64,000 nt of DNA from Iodobacter sp025352645 (GCF_033446605.1 NZ_JAWQUO010000010.1:87710-151709), one strand, 5' to 3'. Positions 1 to 9,272 are shown, counted from the first letter of the stretch. Numbers and translations are program-made. The notes: generated by a model not told the origin, from the letters alone.

Positions 1-571
1 CACCACACTCAAGGCGATTTTAGGCCTTACCGGCCAGCGGGCAGGCTCCATCATGGTGAATGGCCGTGAAGTAATCCGCATGCCAACCCACAAAATCGCC
101 CACCTTGGTGTGGGCTGGTGCCCTGAAGAACGGGCGATTTTTGCAAGCCTAAATGTTGAAGAAAACCTCAACCTACCCCCCAAAGTGCGTAGCGATGGCA
201 TGAGTTTGGAAGAGATTTACACCCTATTCCCCAATCTATGGGAGCGCCGCAAAAGCCAAGGCACACGGCTCTCTGGCGGCGAGCAGCAAATGCTGGCGAT
301 GGCGAGGATTTTGCGCACCGGAGCAAGGCTGCTGTTGCTCGATGAAATCACTGAGGGCCTCGCCCCTGTCATCGTAAAAAAACTCGGCGAAACCGTCACC
401 CTATTAAAAGAGCGCGGCTACACCATTGTGTTAGTCGAGCAAAACTTCCACTTTGCCGCAGGCATTGCAGACCGCCACTACGTGATTGAGCACGGCCAAG
501 TGATCGACGCCATCAGCGCCAATGAATTGTCATCCAGCACCGGGCGATTGAATCACTACCTAGGGGTTTAA
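1..571 (+). CDS. livF: Branched-chain amino-acid type ABC transporter ATPase, 3' part
   Basis: The gene enters from the left edge; the first complete codon is at position 2 and about 189 codons remain, so the Walker A loop lies outside the window. The ABC signature LSGGEQQMLAMAR and the Walker B stretch LLLLDEITEGLAP are present, followed by the EQN H-loop region typical of LivF. Family knowledge: LivF is one of two cytoplasmic ATPases that power the LivHM permease. The binding protein, livH and livM follow on the same strand, so this is one transporter locus. The internal ATG at 53 is not the start, because the reading frame continues upstream with conserved residues. Substrate is unproven; UrtE-like or other HAAT family roles are possible. 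Confidence 0.9.
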   Translation, partial: TTLKAILGLTGQRAGSIMVNGREVIRMPTHKIAHLGVGWCPEERAIFASLNVEENLNLPPKVRSDGMSLEEIYTLFPNLWERRKSQGTRLSGGEQQMLAMARILRTGARLLLLDEITEGLAPVIVKKLGETVTLLKERGYTIVLVEQNFHFAAGIADRHYVIEHGQVIDAISANELSSSTGRLNHYLGV

Positions 572-589
572 CAACAGCTCAAATGTAAG

Positions 590-648
590 CGTAGGGTGGG
601 CGCAAGCCGCATTTTTCAGCATTACTCGCGGGTTGCACCCGCCCTACG
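590..648. repeat. Dispersed palindrome, family B (GTAGGG...CCCTAC), copy 1
   Basis: An imperfect inverted repeat with arms of about 21 bp (GTAGGGTGGGCGCAAGC against GCACCCGCCCTAC) around a short loop, directly after livF. The same palindrome recurs at 4196-4252 and 10641-10700. It may act as a hairpin at the mRNA end. Confidence 0.75.
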
Positions 649-793
649 ATATTGATGAGGCGTTTAAGCAAGAGACATGATCAGCACATGTTTTTATATA
701 TGTTTGCTCTCTGTGTCTACAGAGCTTTCGACCGCTTTTTTGAATTTCGCAGCCCCGCAAGATCATTGCCCAACCCTTACGGAGAACCATCCC

Positions 794-1996
794 ATGCAAG
801 CACGCTGTAAAACTCTAGTACTCGCTTTAGCCCTTGCCCTTCCAGCGCTTAGTTTGGCTGGGCCGCTTTCGGGAGATATGGTCAAGATCGGCATCTTAAC
901 CGATATGTCAGGCGTGTATGCCACGGTAGGCGGCAAAGGCTCGGTGATTGCGGCGCAAATGGCGATTGCTGATTTTGGTGGCAAAGTGCTGGGTAAGCCA
1001 ATTGAGCTAGTCAGTGCCGATCACCAAAACAAAGCCGATATCGGCGTAGGTAAGGCGCGGGAGTGGTTCGACACCGAAGGCGTAGATATGGTGAACGACT
1101 TACTGAATTCTGGCGTAGGCATTGCAGTCCAAAAACTTGGCACAGAAAAAAAACGCATCACCATCAATAATGGCGCAGGCTCCACCGCCCTCACCGGCAA
1201 AGAATGCGGCCCTTACGGTGTGCATTACGCCTATGACACTTATGCCCTCGCCAAAGGCACCGCTACCGCACTCATGAAGCAAGGCTTAGACAGCTGGTTC
1301 TTTTTACAGGCTGACTATGCCTTTGGTGCGGCATTGCAAGGCGACGCCAGCAAAATTGTAGCCGCCACGGGTGGCAAGGTACTGGGCACGGTAAAACACC
1401 CTCTTTCCTCTACCGATTTTTCTTCTTACTTACTGCAAGCACAAGACTCTAAAGCAAAGGTGGTTGGCCTGGCTAATGCGGGCGCTGATTTTGTAAACGC
1501 GGTCAAGCAAGCCAAAGAATTTGGCCTAAAGCAAACCATTGCGGGCCTCTTGGTTTTTGATAGCGATATCAAAGCGCTGGGCTTAAACGCCGCGCAAGGC
1601 ATGAAATTTACCACCGCTTATTCATGGGAAATCAATCCAGAGATGGAAGCTTTTGGTAAGAAATTCTTTGCCAAAGCGGGCTTTATGCCCACCATGGATC
1701 ATGCGGGGGTTTACTCCAGCACTCTGCATTATTTAAATGCGGTGAAAGCAGCAGGCACCGATGATGCCGATGCGGTAATGAAGAAAATGCGTGAAACCAA
1801 GGTGAATGACTTTTTCGCCAAGAATGGCGTAATCCGCGAAGACGGCCGCATGGTGCACGATATGTATCTGGTTGAAGTGATTAAACCTAGCGAATCCAAA
1901 GGCGCATGGGACCAGCTCAAACTCGTCGCCACCATCCCAGGTGATGTAGCTTTCAAACCCCTGTCTGTCAGCGAATGCCCTTTGATAAAAAAATAA
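794..1996 (+). CDS. ABC transporter periplasmic substrate-binding protein (LivK / HAAT family)
   Basis: A 400-residue periplasmic type I binding protein. Residues 1-24 form a Sec signal peptide with an AL-rich core. The mature part begins with the VKIGILTDMSG motif common to LivK-type receptors. The frame is open upstream to 677, but that region contains a fragment related to repeat family A (about 700-727) and no signal-peptide-like sequence. The ATG at 794 has a GGAG ribosome-binding site 8-11 bases upstream, so 794 is chosen. It lies between the ATPase gene and the livHM permease genes, which supports one importer. Family members bind amino acids, amides, urea or small carboxylates; the ligand cannot be read here. 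Confidence 0.88.
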   Translation: MQARCKTLVLALALALPALSLAGPLSGDMVKIGILTDMSGVYATVGGKGSVIAAQMAIADFGGKVLGKPIELVSADHQNKADIGVGKAREWFDTEGVDMVNDLLNSGVGIAVQKLGTEKKRITINNGAGSTALTGKECGPYGVHYAYDTYALAKGTATALMKQGLDSWFFLQADYAFGAALQGDASKIVAATGGKVLGTVKHPLSSTDFSSYLLQAQDSKAKVVGLANAGADFVNAVKQAKEFGLKQTIAGLLVFDSDIKALGLNAAQGMKFTTAYSWEINPEMEAFGKKFFAKAGFMPTMDHAGVYSSTLHYLNAVKAAGTDDADAVMKKMRETKVNDFFAKNGVIREDGRMVHDMYLVEVIKPSESKGAWDQLKLVATIPGDVAFKPLSVSECPLIKK

Positions 1997-2009
1997 CACA
2001 CTGAAGGAT

Positions 2010-2167
2010 TAAAACCCAAATCTTAAAACACGGAGGAAAAGGAGAACACAGAGGATCACGGAGAAAGGCAGCTCACAAAAGAGCATGCCCTCTCTTCGCT
2101 TTATCTTGGGTTTCCTCCGTAAAACTCCGTGTTTTCTGCGTTCTCCGTGTTTCAAGGTTTGGGTTTA
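2010..2167. repeat. Long imperfect inverted repeat, family A (AAACCCAAATCT ... AGATTTGGGTTT), copy 1
   Basis: This element fills most of the gap between the binding-protein gene and livH. The outer arms read AAAACCCAAATCTT and a degenerate AAGGTTTGGGTTTA. Inside are several CACGGAG/CACAGAG words on the left, answered by CTCCGTG words on the right. The same design recurs at 17762-17893 and 59300-59483, with a shorter form at 59970-60058. It has no coding potential. Confidence 0.75.
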
Positions 2168-2219
2168 CAGCGTATTGATGAGCTTAGTCGCCAAGTAAAA
2201 ATCACTTTCCGAGGTTTAA

Positions 2220-3125
2220 ATGGATATCCCCCTGCAAGCCATTCTTTCTCAAGCCTTGCTTGGCCTAAATAACGGTGCTTTTTATGCCTTGCTGAGCCTT
2301 GGGCTGGCAGTTATTTTTGGCATGCTTAACGTCGTTAACTTTGCTCACGGCGCTTTTTATATGCTGGGGGCGTTTGTGGCTTTGCTAGGATACGACCAAT
2401 TAGGGCGCTGGCTTGGTGATGAAAGCATCCATATGTCGTTTTGGGCCGCGCTGATTATTGGCCCTATCGTGGTGGGCTTACTCGGCGTGTTGATCGAAAA
2501 AACCATGCTGCGCCGCCTGTATCAAGTTGATCACCTGTATGGGCTACTGCTGACCTTTGGCTTGGCACTGATTTTTGAAGGGGTACTGAGTAATTACTTC
2601 AATATGGCCGGCGAGCCTTACAACGCAAAACCAGAAATCCTAGAAGGCGCAATTAATCTAGGCTTTATGGTGTTCCCTAAATATCGGCTGTTTTCGATTG
2701 TGCTCTCGCTATCGGTCTGTTTTGGCGTGTGGTATTTAATCGAAAAAACCAAATTAGGCTCCTACCTCAGGGCAGGCACAGAAAATCCCGACGTAACCCG
2801 TGCGTTTGGGATTGACGTGCCCTCCTTACGCACTCTTACCTACTTTTTAGGCGTTGCTTTGGCTGGGCTTGCGGGTGTGGTGGCTGCGCCTATTTATTCA
2901 GTCAGCCCCAAGATGGGATCAGATTTAATCATCATCGTGTTTGCCGTAGTGGTGATTGGTGGCATGGGCTCCATCATGGGGGCCATCCTTACCGGCATTG
3001 CGCTGGGCTTATTAGAAGGCTTAGTCAAAGTGTTTTACCCACCGCTGGCCAATACCGTGATTTTTATTGTGATGGCGCTAGTCTTGCTCTGGCGCCCTTC
3101 TGGCCTATTTGGTAAGGAAAACTAA
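2220..3125 (+). CDS. livH: ABC transporter inner-membrane permease LivH
   Basis: A 301-residue integral membrane protein of the LivH type. The N-terminus has the family pattern of a GLNNGAFYALLSLGLAVIFGML helix followed by NFAHGAFYMLGAF, and the C-terminal third carries GGMGSIMGAI, which contacts the ATPase in this family. About eight hydrophobic segments are visible. Its stop overlaps the next gene start by one base (TAATG), so translation is coupled to livM. LivH and LivM form the heterodimeric membrane channel. Its start follows repeat A copy 1 after about 50 bases, with an AGG-containing ribosome site. Confidence 0.93.
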   Translation: MDIPLQAILSQALLGLNNGAFYALLSLGLAVIFGMLNVVNFAHGAFYMLGAFVALLGYDQLGRWLGDESIHMSFWAALIIGPIVVGLLGVLIEKTMLRRLYQVDHLYGLLLTFGLALIFEGVLSNYFNMAGEPYNAKPEILEGAINLGFMVFPKYRLFSIVLSLSVCFGVWYLIEKTKLGSYLRAGTENPDVTRAFGIDVPSLRTLTYFLGVALAGLAGVVAAPIYSVSPKMGSDLIIIVFAVVVIGGMGSIMGAILTGIALGLLEGLVKVFYPPLANTVIFIVMALVLLWRPSGLFGKEN

Positions 3126-4120
3126 TGAATGCGCCAGTGATTAAACTCGCCCCTGTAGCCGCGCTACAAACAAAGAAAAACCACTACACCCCGTGGATCA
3201 TCGCCTTGGTGCTGGCCTCAATCGCACCCTTTATGATTTACCCCATTTTTGCCATGGAGCTGATGTGCTTTGCCCTCTTTGCCTGTGCCTTTAATTTATT
3301 ACTCGGCTTTGGTGGCTTACTGAGTTTTGGCCATGCGGCTTTTTTTGGTGGTGCAGCTTATCTGTGTGGGCATGCCATCAAAAACTGGGGGCTAAGCCCT
3401 GAGCTAGGCATTCTTGTTGCCACCTTAGGTGCAGCAATTCTGGGCCTTGCCATTGGCAGCATCGCCATCCGCCGCCAAGGCATTTACTTTGCCATGGTGA
3501 CGCTGGCCTTAGCACAAATTGTATTTTTTCTTTGTTTACAAATACCTTTTACCGGCGGTGAGGATGGCTTGCAAGGTATCCCCAAGGGGCATTTATTTGG
3601 CTTAATTGATTTATCCGCCACCTTTAGCTTTGGCGGTCAGCAGCTTCCCCTTGCGCTGTACTTTTTTGTACTGGCCGTGACTTTTGCAGGCTACTGGCTG
3701 ATTTGGCGCACCGTTCACTCGCCCTTTGGCATGGTGCTTAAAGCCATTAAAGAAAACGAAGCCCGCGCATTGTCTTTAGGCTATCGCGTGAATCGCTACA
3801 AACTCGCCACCTTTGTGCTCTCTGCCGCTTTGGCAGGGCTGGCTGGGGCAACAAAAGCACTGGTAGTTGGCCTTGCCTCTTTAAGCGATGTGTCTTGGCA
3901 TATGTCGGGTGAAGTGGTGCTAATGACTTTGCTTGGCGGTATGGGCACGCTACTCGGCCCACTGGTGGGGGCAGTTACCATCAGCACGATGCACCATGAG
4001 CTGGCCTCGCTCGGTTCATGGGTTACTGTGACCATCGGCGTGGTGTTTGTGGTCTGCGTGATGGCATTTAGGCGCGGCATCGTGGGCGAAATTGCCTACC
4101 GCTTGAAACGAAGCTTTTAA
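3125..4120 (+). CDS. livM: ABC transporter inner-membrane permease LivM
   Basis: A 331-residue permease, the partner of LivH. It has the LivM-type block LLGFGGLLSFGHAAFFGGAAY near residues 57-80, the KAIKENEARALSLGYRVNRYK cytoplasmic loop, and a C-terminal GGMGTLLGPLVGA segment. About nine hydrophobic helices are predicted by eye. It starts one base inside the livH stop. This is the last gene of the transporter locus; a composite repeat follows about 30 bases after the stop and may help end the transcript. Confidence 0.93.
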   Translation: MNAPVIKLAPVAALQTKKNHYTPWIIALVLASIAPFMIYPIFAMELMCFALFACAFNLLLGFGGLLSFGHAAFFGGAAYLCGHAIKNWGLSPELGILVATLGAAILGLAIGSIAIRRQGIYFAMVTLALAQIVFFLCLQIPFTGGEDGLQGIPKGHLFGLIDLSATFSFGGQQLPLALYFFVLAVTFAGYWLIWRTVHSPFGMVLKAIKENEARALSLGYRVNRYKLATFVLSAALAGLAGATKALVVGLASLSDVSWHMSGEVVLMTLLGGMGTLLGPLVGAVTISTMHHELASLGSWVTVTIGVVFVVCVMAFRRGIVGEIAYRLKRSF

Positions 4121-4149
4121 CGACAGAGGCTATGGCATAGCGCTCTACC

Positions 4150-4282
4150 CAATCCTATCAACTTAGATCTCTCTATTGCAAACATTGAAACATCGTAGGG
4201 CGGGTGAAACCCGCGTTTTTCAGCATCGCTCGCGGGTTTCACCCGCCCTACAAAAGGCATATTGCTGAAGTTGATAGGATTG
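4150..4282. repeat. Composite repeat of family B, copy 2, with outer CAATCCTATCAACTT arms
   Basis: The inner palindrome GTAGGGCGGGTGAAACCCGC / GCGGGTTTCACCCGCCCTAC (4196-4252) is nearly perfect. Outside it, CAATCCTATCAACTTA at 4150 is mirrored by AAGTTGATAGGATTG ending at 4282. The nested terminal repeats make this look like a small non-autonomous mobile or REP-like unit. Copy 3 at 10641 keeps the right outer arm, and a lone left arm sits at 32004. Confidence 0.8.
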
Positions 4283-4308
4283 CCCCCACACACACCCTGA
4301 GGTGAACG

Positions 4309-6411
4309 ATGCGATTACTTCTTACAGGTTTTGTTCTTTTATTATCGGCCTGCAATAGCAATGATGGTTTAAATGAAAACACCCGCCCCGCTTGGCTAGG
4401 CAGCGTGAGCAAAACCAGTGTAGACGGCAATAGCAACGATTTACTCACCGCAGGCCTAGGCAAAAGCGGCTTAGCCCTAGCACTGCCCGCCTACGCCAAC
4501 CCGAGTCAACCCACCGCTAGCGAGCTACGCCGTGCGGCGATATATAATAATTACCGCGCCTTGGTAGATATCAGCAGCAGCGGCGGTTATGGCAGGCTCT
4601 ACGGCCCCAATATTGATATCAGTGGCAACGATACTTTGGGCGAGGGCAAGATTGCTGGGGAAGAATACCTAGCTTACAGAGACGATGGCAGCGGCAAGCA
4701 AAATGTCACGCTGATGGTGCAGATTCCAGCTAGCTTTAACAAAAGTAAGCCCTGCGTGATTACCGCCACTTCATCAGGCTCTAGAGGAGTTTATGGCGCA
4801 ATCGCCGCCGCAGGTGAATGGGCGCTAAAACACGGCTGCGCCGTAGCGTATGCTGACAAAGGCACAGGTATCGGCATCCATGATTTAAGCAGCGACACGG
4901 TAAATCAAATCGATGGTTTGCGCGTTAGCCGCAGCCTTAATAATGGCAATTTTAGTGCTGATCTTTCCCCTAGCGAATTAGCCGATTTTAATGCTCAATT
5001 TCCTAATCGCCTCGCCTCTAAACACAGCCACTCACAGCAAAACCCTGAAAAAGACTGGGGCAAAAACACGCTACGTGCGGTTGAATTTGCTTTTTGGTTG
5101 CTGAATGAAAAATACGGCAGCTTGCAAGGGGATACGCGGCTGGCTGATTTTGCCAACCCCGCCAGTGTCACGGTCATTGCCGCCAGCGCATCCAATGGTG
5201 GCGGAGCCGCCTTAGCCGCCGCCGAGCAAGATAGCAAAGGTTTGATCGACGGCGTGGCCGTAAGCGAGCCACAAGCCCAGCCCTTTAGCATGGGAAACTT
5301 AAGCATCCGCCAAGGCACTGCCACCATGCCGAGTATTGGCAAACCACTAATTGATTACTTTACGCTGGCTAATCTTTATCAGCCCTGCGCGGTGCAGTCG
5401 GCACGTTTAAGCGGCGCAAATTCGGCCTCTGGTAGCGCGGTATCGCCCACACTGGGTAGCGCCCGCTGTGCCTCACTGGCGGCCAAAGGTTTAGTCAATG
5501 GCAGCACGCTAGAAGCACAAGCCAGCGATGCTTATAGCAGGCTGATCGCCGCTGGCTGGCTACCCGAAGGCGATGCCTTACACGCCAGCCATTACGGTTT
5601 AAACGCCACCCTTGGCGTGGCGCTGACTTATATCAATGCCTATGGGAGCTTTTCAGTAAAAGACAATATCTGCGGTTATAGCTACGCCTTTAGCAATGCC
5701 AGCGGTGACATTACCACACCCAATAGCGTCAGCTTGGCGGGGATTTTTGGCAACGGCAACGGTGTGCCGCCCACAGCAGGGATTTCCATTATCAATAATT
5801 TATCCGTGGGTCTTGCTAAGGCCGACGCGTTTTCTATTTCGGCCTCCACTAATACCGCAGATTACAATATCGATGGTGCCATTTGCCTGCGTAAACTGGC
5901 TACGGGGCTTAATCCGCAAACCGGCGCGGTATTAACGGGCAATGAAAAAGCACTCGCCGATCGCGTGGCCAATGGGCTAAAAGAAGTTCAGCTCAGCGCC
6001 AAGCTGCAAGGCAAACCGGCCATTATTGTGGCGGGGCGCTCTGATACGCTCATCCCCGTCAACCATGCCGCCCGTGCTTATTACGCACTTAATCAAGCCA
6101 GCGAAGGCAGCGCCTCTAAACTGCGGTATATCGAAGTGACCAATGGCCAGCATTTTGATAGCTTTTTAGCGCTAAGCGGCTTTCCAACACGATTTATTCC
6201 ACTGCATGTTTATGCAGGCCGTGCTCTCGATGCGATGTGGGCTCACTTAACGGCTGGTGCGGCACTACCCGATAGCCAATTGATTCGCACCACGCCCCGC
6301 AGCGTGGCTACAGATAATTTAAACATCAATGCGCTGCCTAGCATCGCCAGCCCTGTTGCTGCGGGCGATGCGATCCGCTTTAGTGACGCAACTCTTACCA
6401 TCCCCCAATAA
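4309..6411 (+). CDS. D-(-)-3-hydroxybutyrate oligomer hydrolase family lipoprotein
   Basis: A 700-residue protein of the 3HB-oligomer hydrolase family, which cleaves short oligomers of 3-hydroxybutyrate produced from PHB. The N-terminus is a short signal peptide with a lipobox ending at Cys15 (LLSAC), so it is likely membrane-anchored outside the cytoplasm. The block around residues 149-200 (ITATSSGSRGVYGAIAAAGE, then YADKGTG) and the SASNGGG nucleophile region with Ser295 fit the family. A late GRSDTLIPVNHAARAYY segment and GQHFDSFL would supply the acid and histidine. The next gene is a 3-hydroxybutyrate dehydrogenase, which fits the assignment. The start follows repeat B copy 2, with a GAGG ribosome site. 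Confidence 0.85.
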   Translation: MRLLLTGFVLLLSACNSNDGLNENTRPAWLGSVSKTSVDGNSNDLLTAGLGKSGLALALPAYANPSQPTASELRRAAIYNNYRALVDISSSGGYGRLYGPNIDISGNDTLGEGKIAGEEYLAYRDDGSGKQNVTLMVQIPASFNKSKPCVITATSSGSRGVYGAIAAAGEWALKHGCAVAYADKGTGIGIHDLSSDTVNQIDGLRVSRSLNNGNFSADLSPSELADFNAQFPNRLASKHSHSQQNPEKDWGKNTLRAVEFAFWLLNEKYGSLQGDTRLADFANPASVTVIAASASNGGGAALAAAEQDSKGLIDGVAVSEPQAQPFSMGNLSIRQGTATMPSIGKPLIDYFTLANLYQPCAVQSARLSGANSASGSAVSPTLGSARCASLAAKGLVNGSTLEAQASDAYSRLIAAGWLPEGDALHASHYGLNATLGVALTYINAYGSFSVKDNICGYSYAFSNASGDITTPNSVSLAGIFGNGNGVPPTAGISIINNLSVGLAKADAFSISASTNTADYNIDGAICLRKLATGLNPQTGAVLTGNEKALADRVANGLKEVQLSAKLQGKPAIIVAGRSDTLIPVNHAARAYYALNQASEGSASKLRYIEVTNGQHFDSFLALSGFPTRFIPLHVYAGRALDAMWAHLTAGAALPDSQLIRTTPRSVATDNLNINALPSIASPVAAGDAIRFSDATLTIPQ

Positions 6412-6450
6412 GCATGCAGCCCCCTGCCCACCTTACTTCAGGAGTTAAAC

Positions 6451-7227
6451 ATGCAAGTTTTGCTTGGTAAAACAGCACTGATTACCGGCTCTACCAGTGG
6501 TATTGGCCTAGGCATTGCCCGCGCCTTAGCCGATGCGGGTGCAAATATTGTTTTAAATGGTTTTGGCGATGTCTTGGCCGCGCGCCAACACATTGAACAA
6601 GCGGGCGGCAAAGTTCGTTACCATGGCGCAGATTTAAGCCAACCTGAGCAGATTAGTGAGCTAATTAAGTATGCCAATCATGAGTTTGGCGGCATTGATA
6701 TTTTGGTGAATAACGCAGGGATTCAGCATTTAGCCAATATTGAAGATTTTTCTATTGAGCGCTGGAATAGCATTATTGCGCTTAATTTATCTGCAGGATT
6801 TCATACCAGCCGCTTGGTTGTACCCGCCATGCGCAAGCAAAACTGGGGACGAATTATCAATATTGTTTCTGTGCATGGCTTGGTGGCGTCCCCCAGTAAA
6901 TCTGCTTATGTGGCCGCCAAGCATGGCATGATAGGGCTCACCAAAACGGTGGCTTTAGAGCTAGCCCAAACGGGAGTGACTTGCAATGCCATCTGCCCCG
7001 GCTGGGTGCTCACTCCTTTAGTTGAGCAGCAAATTGAAGCCAAAGCCAAACAACAACAGATCAGCCATGCCCAAGCCCAGGCACAGCTTTTATTAGAGAA
7101 GCAGCCTTCCGGCGTGTTTGTAACCCCCGAGCAAATTGGCGCACTACTGCTGTTTTTATGCAGCGACGCCGCCCAAGAAGTGCGCGGGGCCGCATGGAAT
7201 ATCGACGGGGGCTGGATTGCACAATAG
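6451..7227 (+). CDS. bdhA: 3-hydroxybutyrate dehydrogenase (SDR)
   Basis: A 258-residue short-chain dehydrogenase that would oxidise (R)-3-hydroxybutyrate to acetoacetate with NAD+. The cofactor motif TGSTSGIG is at residues 12-19, NNAG at 87-90, and the catalytic Ser140, Tyr153 and Lys157 are present. The stretch HGLVASPSKSAYVAAKHG around the active site and the long QQQISHAQAQAQ insert near residues 195-213 are characteristic of 3-hydroxybutyrate dehydrogenases rather than FabG. A CAGGAG ribosome site precedes the ATG. It lies 39 bases after the oligomer hydrolase and probably shares its transcript. Confidence 0.92.
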   Translation: MQVLLGKTALITGSTSGIGLGIARALADAGANIVLNGFGDVLAARQHIEQAGGKVRYHGADLSQPEQISELIKYANHEFGGIDILVNNAGIQHLANIEDFSIERWNSIIALNLSAGFHTSRLVVPAMRKQNWGRIINIVSVHGLVASPSKSAYVAAKHGMIGLTKTVALELAQTGVTCNAICPGWVLTPLVEQQIEAKAKQQQISHAQAQAQLLLEKQPSGVFVTPEQIGALLLFLCSDAAQEVRGAAWNIDGGWIAQ

Positions 7228-7392
7228 CTCAGAAATCGCTTCATTCATTTTAAAAATAAGCACTGGCAAGGCCAATCTATTGCACGATTCTGATTAGAAA
7301 TAAATCAAGCCACATGACATGCATTAGGCATGTAAATGAATAGCCCTTATCAGCCAGCAAAATATATTTAATCTTAAATAGCGGAAAACACA

Positions 7393-8340
7393 ATGCGACA
7401 ACTCAGCCCTAAAATTACGCCTTGGCTTAGCCAATTTAATCAACAAATGGCCGTGTTAGAGGCCAATGGTTATAAGCCAACTTGCACCAATATTCGCGAG
7501 GGGCTGGCCTATTTAACGGCCGTTTTTGTGACTGATATTCCCAAAATAGCGTGGGTGCAAGATGATCTAGTTAAATCCACGGGCTACCCTGTGCCGGTGC
7601 GTATTTATCACCCCAGCCCTGATCATGCTCTCCCTGTTTTGGTCTATTTTCACGGTGGCGGGCATATGGCGGGCGGCATTACCGTTTACGACGCAATTTG
7701 TCGCAAAATTGCACAGGCCGCCAAGCATATCGTCATTTCTGTGGATTACCGCCTCGCCCCAGAATGCCCTTACCCTGCCGCCGTAGAAGACGCTTACCAT
7801 GTGGTCAGTAATATTTGGCGCGTATTAGACGATAGAAAACTAAACTACCTCCCCCAGCTTTCTATTGGAGGGGATTCAGCAGGCGGGGCGCTTTCTGCTA
7901 CGGTAGCTAGCAAATTGCAATTTGAGCCTAATATCCCGCTGCATGCTCAAGTGCTGATTTATCCAAGCCTTGATTACACGCAAAGTGCACCCTCTTTAAT
8001 TGAAAACGGTGTGGGCAATTTATTAAGCACAGAAAAAGTGACTTGGTACTTTAATCAATACTTTCAGCATCAAGAAGATCGTAAAACAGCATCCCCACTG
8101 TTTGCAGAGTTCAGCAATAAACTACCACCTACCTTAGTAATCAGTGCCGAATTTTGCCCACTAAGGGATGAAGGCATCGCCTATTTGGCGAGGCTTAAAA
8201 AAGCGGGTGTTGCCACCGATCAATTGCATTTCAGTGATTTGCCCCATGCTTTTCTAAATTTAGAAAATCTAGTTAAAGAAGAATGCCAGCGAACCTATCA
8301 AAGCATTGGGGCGTGGCTTAACCTAAATAAATCCACATAA
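7393..8340 (+). CDS. Alpha/beta hydrolase of the hormone-sensitive-lipase type
   Basis: A 315-residue esterase-like protein without a signal peptide. The oxyanion HGGG is at residues 87-90, the nucleophile elbow GGDSAGG gives Ser162, and the acid and base are likely the Asp in CPLRDEG and the His in LPHAFLN near the C-terminus. This is the family IV (HSL) arrangement. It is 165 bases after bdhA on the same strand; it may act on short-chain esters connected with 3-hydroxybutyrate use, but this is inference from position only. A weak inverted repeat (ATATCCGG / CCGGATAT) follows the stop. Confidence 0.85.
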   Translation: MRQLSPKITPWLSQFNQQMAVLEANGYKPTCTNIREGLAYLTAVFVTDIPKIAWVQDDLVKSTGYPVPVRIYHPSPDHALPVLVYFHGGGHMAGGITVYDAICRKIAQAAKHIVISVDYRLAPECPYPAAVEDAYHVVSNIWRVLDDRKLNYLPQLSIGGDSAGGALSATVASKLQFEPNIPLHAQVLIYPSLDYTQSAPSLIENGVGNLLSTEKVTWYFNQYFQHQEDRKTASPLFAEFSNKLPPTLVISAEFCPLRDEGIAYLARLKKAGVATDQLHFSDLPHAFLNLENLVKEECQRTYQSIGAWLNLNKST

Positions 8341-8412
8341 ATATCCGGCAACCTCAAAAAAACCACTCCCCGGATATTGCATTAAGAATAGGAGCATTAA
8401 ATACTCCGCGCC

Positions 8413-8447
8413 ATAAAAAAACCGCTAACGGCACACCGTTAGCGGTT
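8413..8447 (-). terminator. Rho-independent terminator for the exported-protein gene
   Basis: A perfect 12-bp stem (8420-8431 with 8436-8447) and a 4-base loop. Read on the minus strand it is followed by a run of T. It lies about 40 bases after the minus-strand gene ending at 8485. Confidence 0.88.
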
Positions 8448-8484
8448 GATAGATAAACACAATAAAAACCCAAATTAAAAGCGC

Positions 8485-9042
8485 TTACTTAGCCCAAACA
8501 ATTAATTTTTCACGATTAACAATCAATAATTGATCGCCAGCCGATGCTTTCATCAATACTGCTTTGTTTTCAACAGGAACAGTAATGATTTCACCCTCTA
8601 AGTTTTTAATTTTTACATTGCCCGCATTTAGATTAACACTCAATACATCATTATAAATAGTCCGAGTTTTTAAAATACCCGCGCCATCCACGGTAATATC
8701 TTTGCCCTGAGCTTCAACTATTTTACGAACTCCAGCCCCACCTTTTTGTAAAACCAAGGCTGTAGATTTAGAAGCGGAAATACCCACTTTATCATTGACT
8801 TTTACTTGGTCAAAATGGGTTATTTTTGGGTTTACATGCTCAAACATCAGAATTTGCCCATCTGGCAAGCTTAATTGGATGGTGCGCTGAGGAATATCAA
8901 TCGCATCAACTTTAGCCTCTAAGGTAGATTGCTCAGAAACGCCAACCAATACCTCATTATCTGCGATCTCATCTGCCAAAGCAGCTTGTCCAATTAATAA
9001 ACCCGAAGTAATCAACAGCGTGCTAAATAGTTTATTACGCAT
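8485..9042 (-). CDS. Small exported protein of unknown function
   Basis: A 185-residue protein with a clear Sec signal peptide ending near ALA-DE at residue 24. The mature part is rich in short beta-type stretches and repeated patterns such as KVDAIDIPQRTIQLSLPDG and GNVKIKNLEGEIITVPV, similar in style to small SH3-like or DUF5666-like folds, and it has no cysteine. I do not recognise a family. It stands alone with its own terminator, and a 10-bp perfect inverted repeat lies upstream of its start, so it may be separately regulated. Confidence 0.7.
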   Translation of the reverse strand: MRNKLFSTLLITSGLLIGQAALADEIADNEVLVGVSEQSTLEAKVDAIDIPQRTIQLSLPDGQILMFEHVNPKITHFDQVKVNDKVGISASKSTALVLQKGGAGVRKIVEAQGKDITVDGAGILKTRTIYNDVLSVNLNAGNVKIKNLEGEIITVPVENKAVLMKASAGDQLLIVNREKLIVWAK

Positions 9043-9077
9043 TTTAATTCCTTTATTGGAGAGATCTAACCAACACC

Positions 9078-9105
9078 AATATATACCTTTTTATTGGTAT
9101 ATATT
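9078..9105. promoter_or_regulatory. AT-rich perfect inverted repeat upstream of the exported-protein gene
   Basis: AATATATACC at 9078-9087 is repeated in inverse orientation at 9096-9105 with an 8-base AT spacer. It lies 36 bases upstream of the minus-strand start codon. It could be an operator or a 5' UTR hairpin. Confidence 0.45.
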
Positions 9106-9272
9106 AGCCAAGCCATATTAATACCATAATCATACCCAACTAAATTACCTTCACTCCCCTCGAAAATTTAATCCACTGCGGCAAATTTCATTTAGCTTTG
9201 TGTATTTCACTTACACGAAACCCGCACGCCTGCTAGACTTGCGACCATAGTTTGAATCGACAGGAAAAAGTG

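Noticed and set aside
677..793. N-terminal extension of the substrate-binding protein frame
   Set aside because: It includes a fragment of repeat family A, lacks a ribosome site, and the ATG at 794 gives a proper signal peptide with GGAG upstream.
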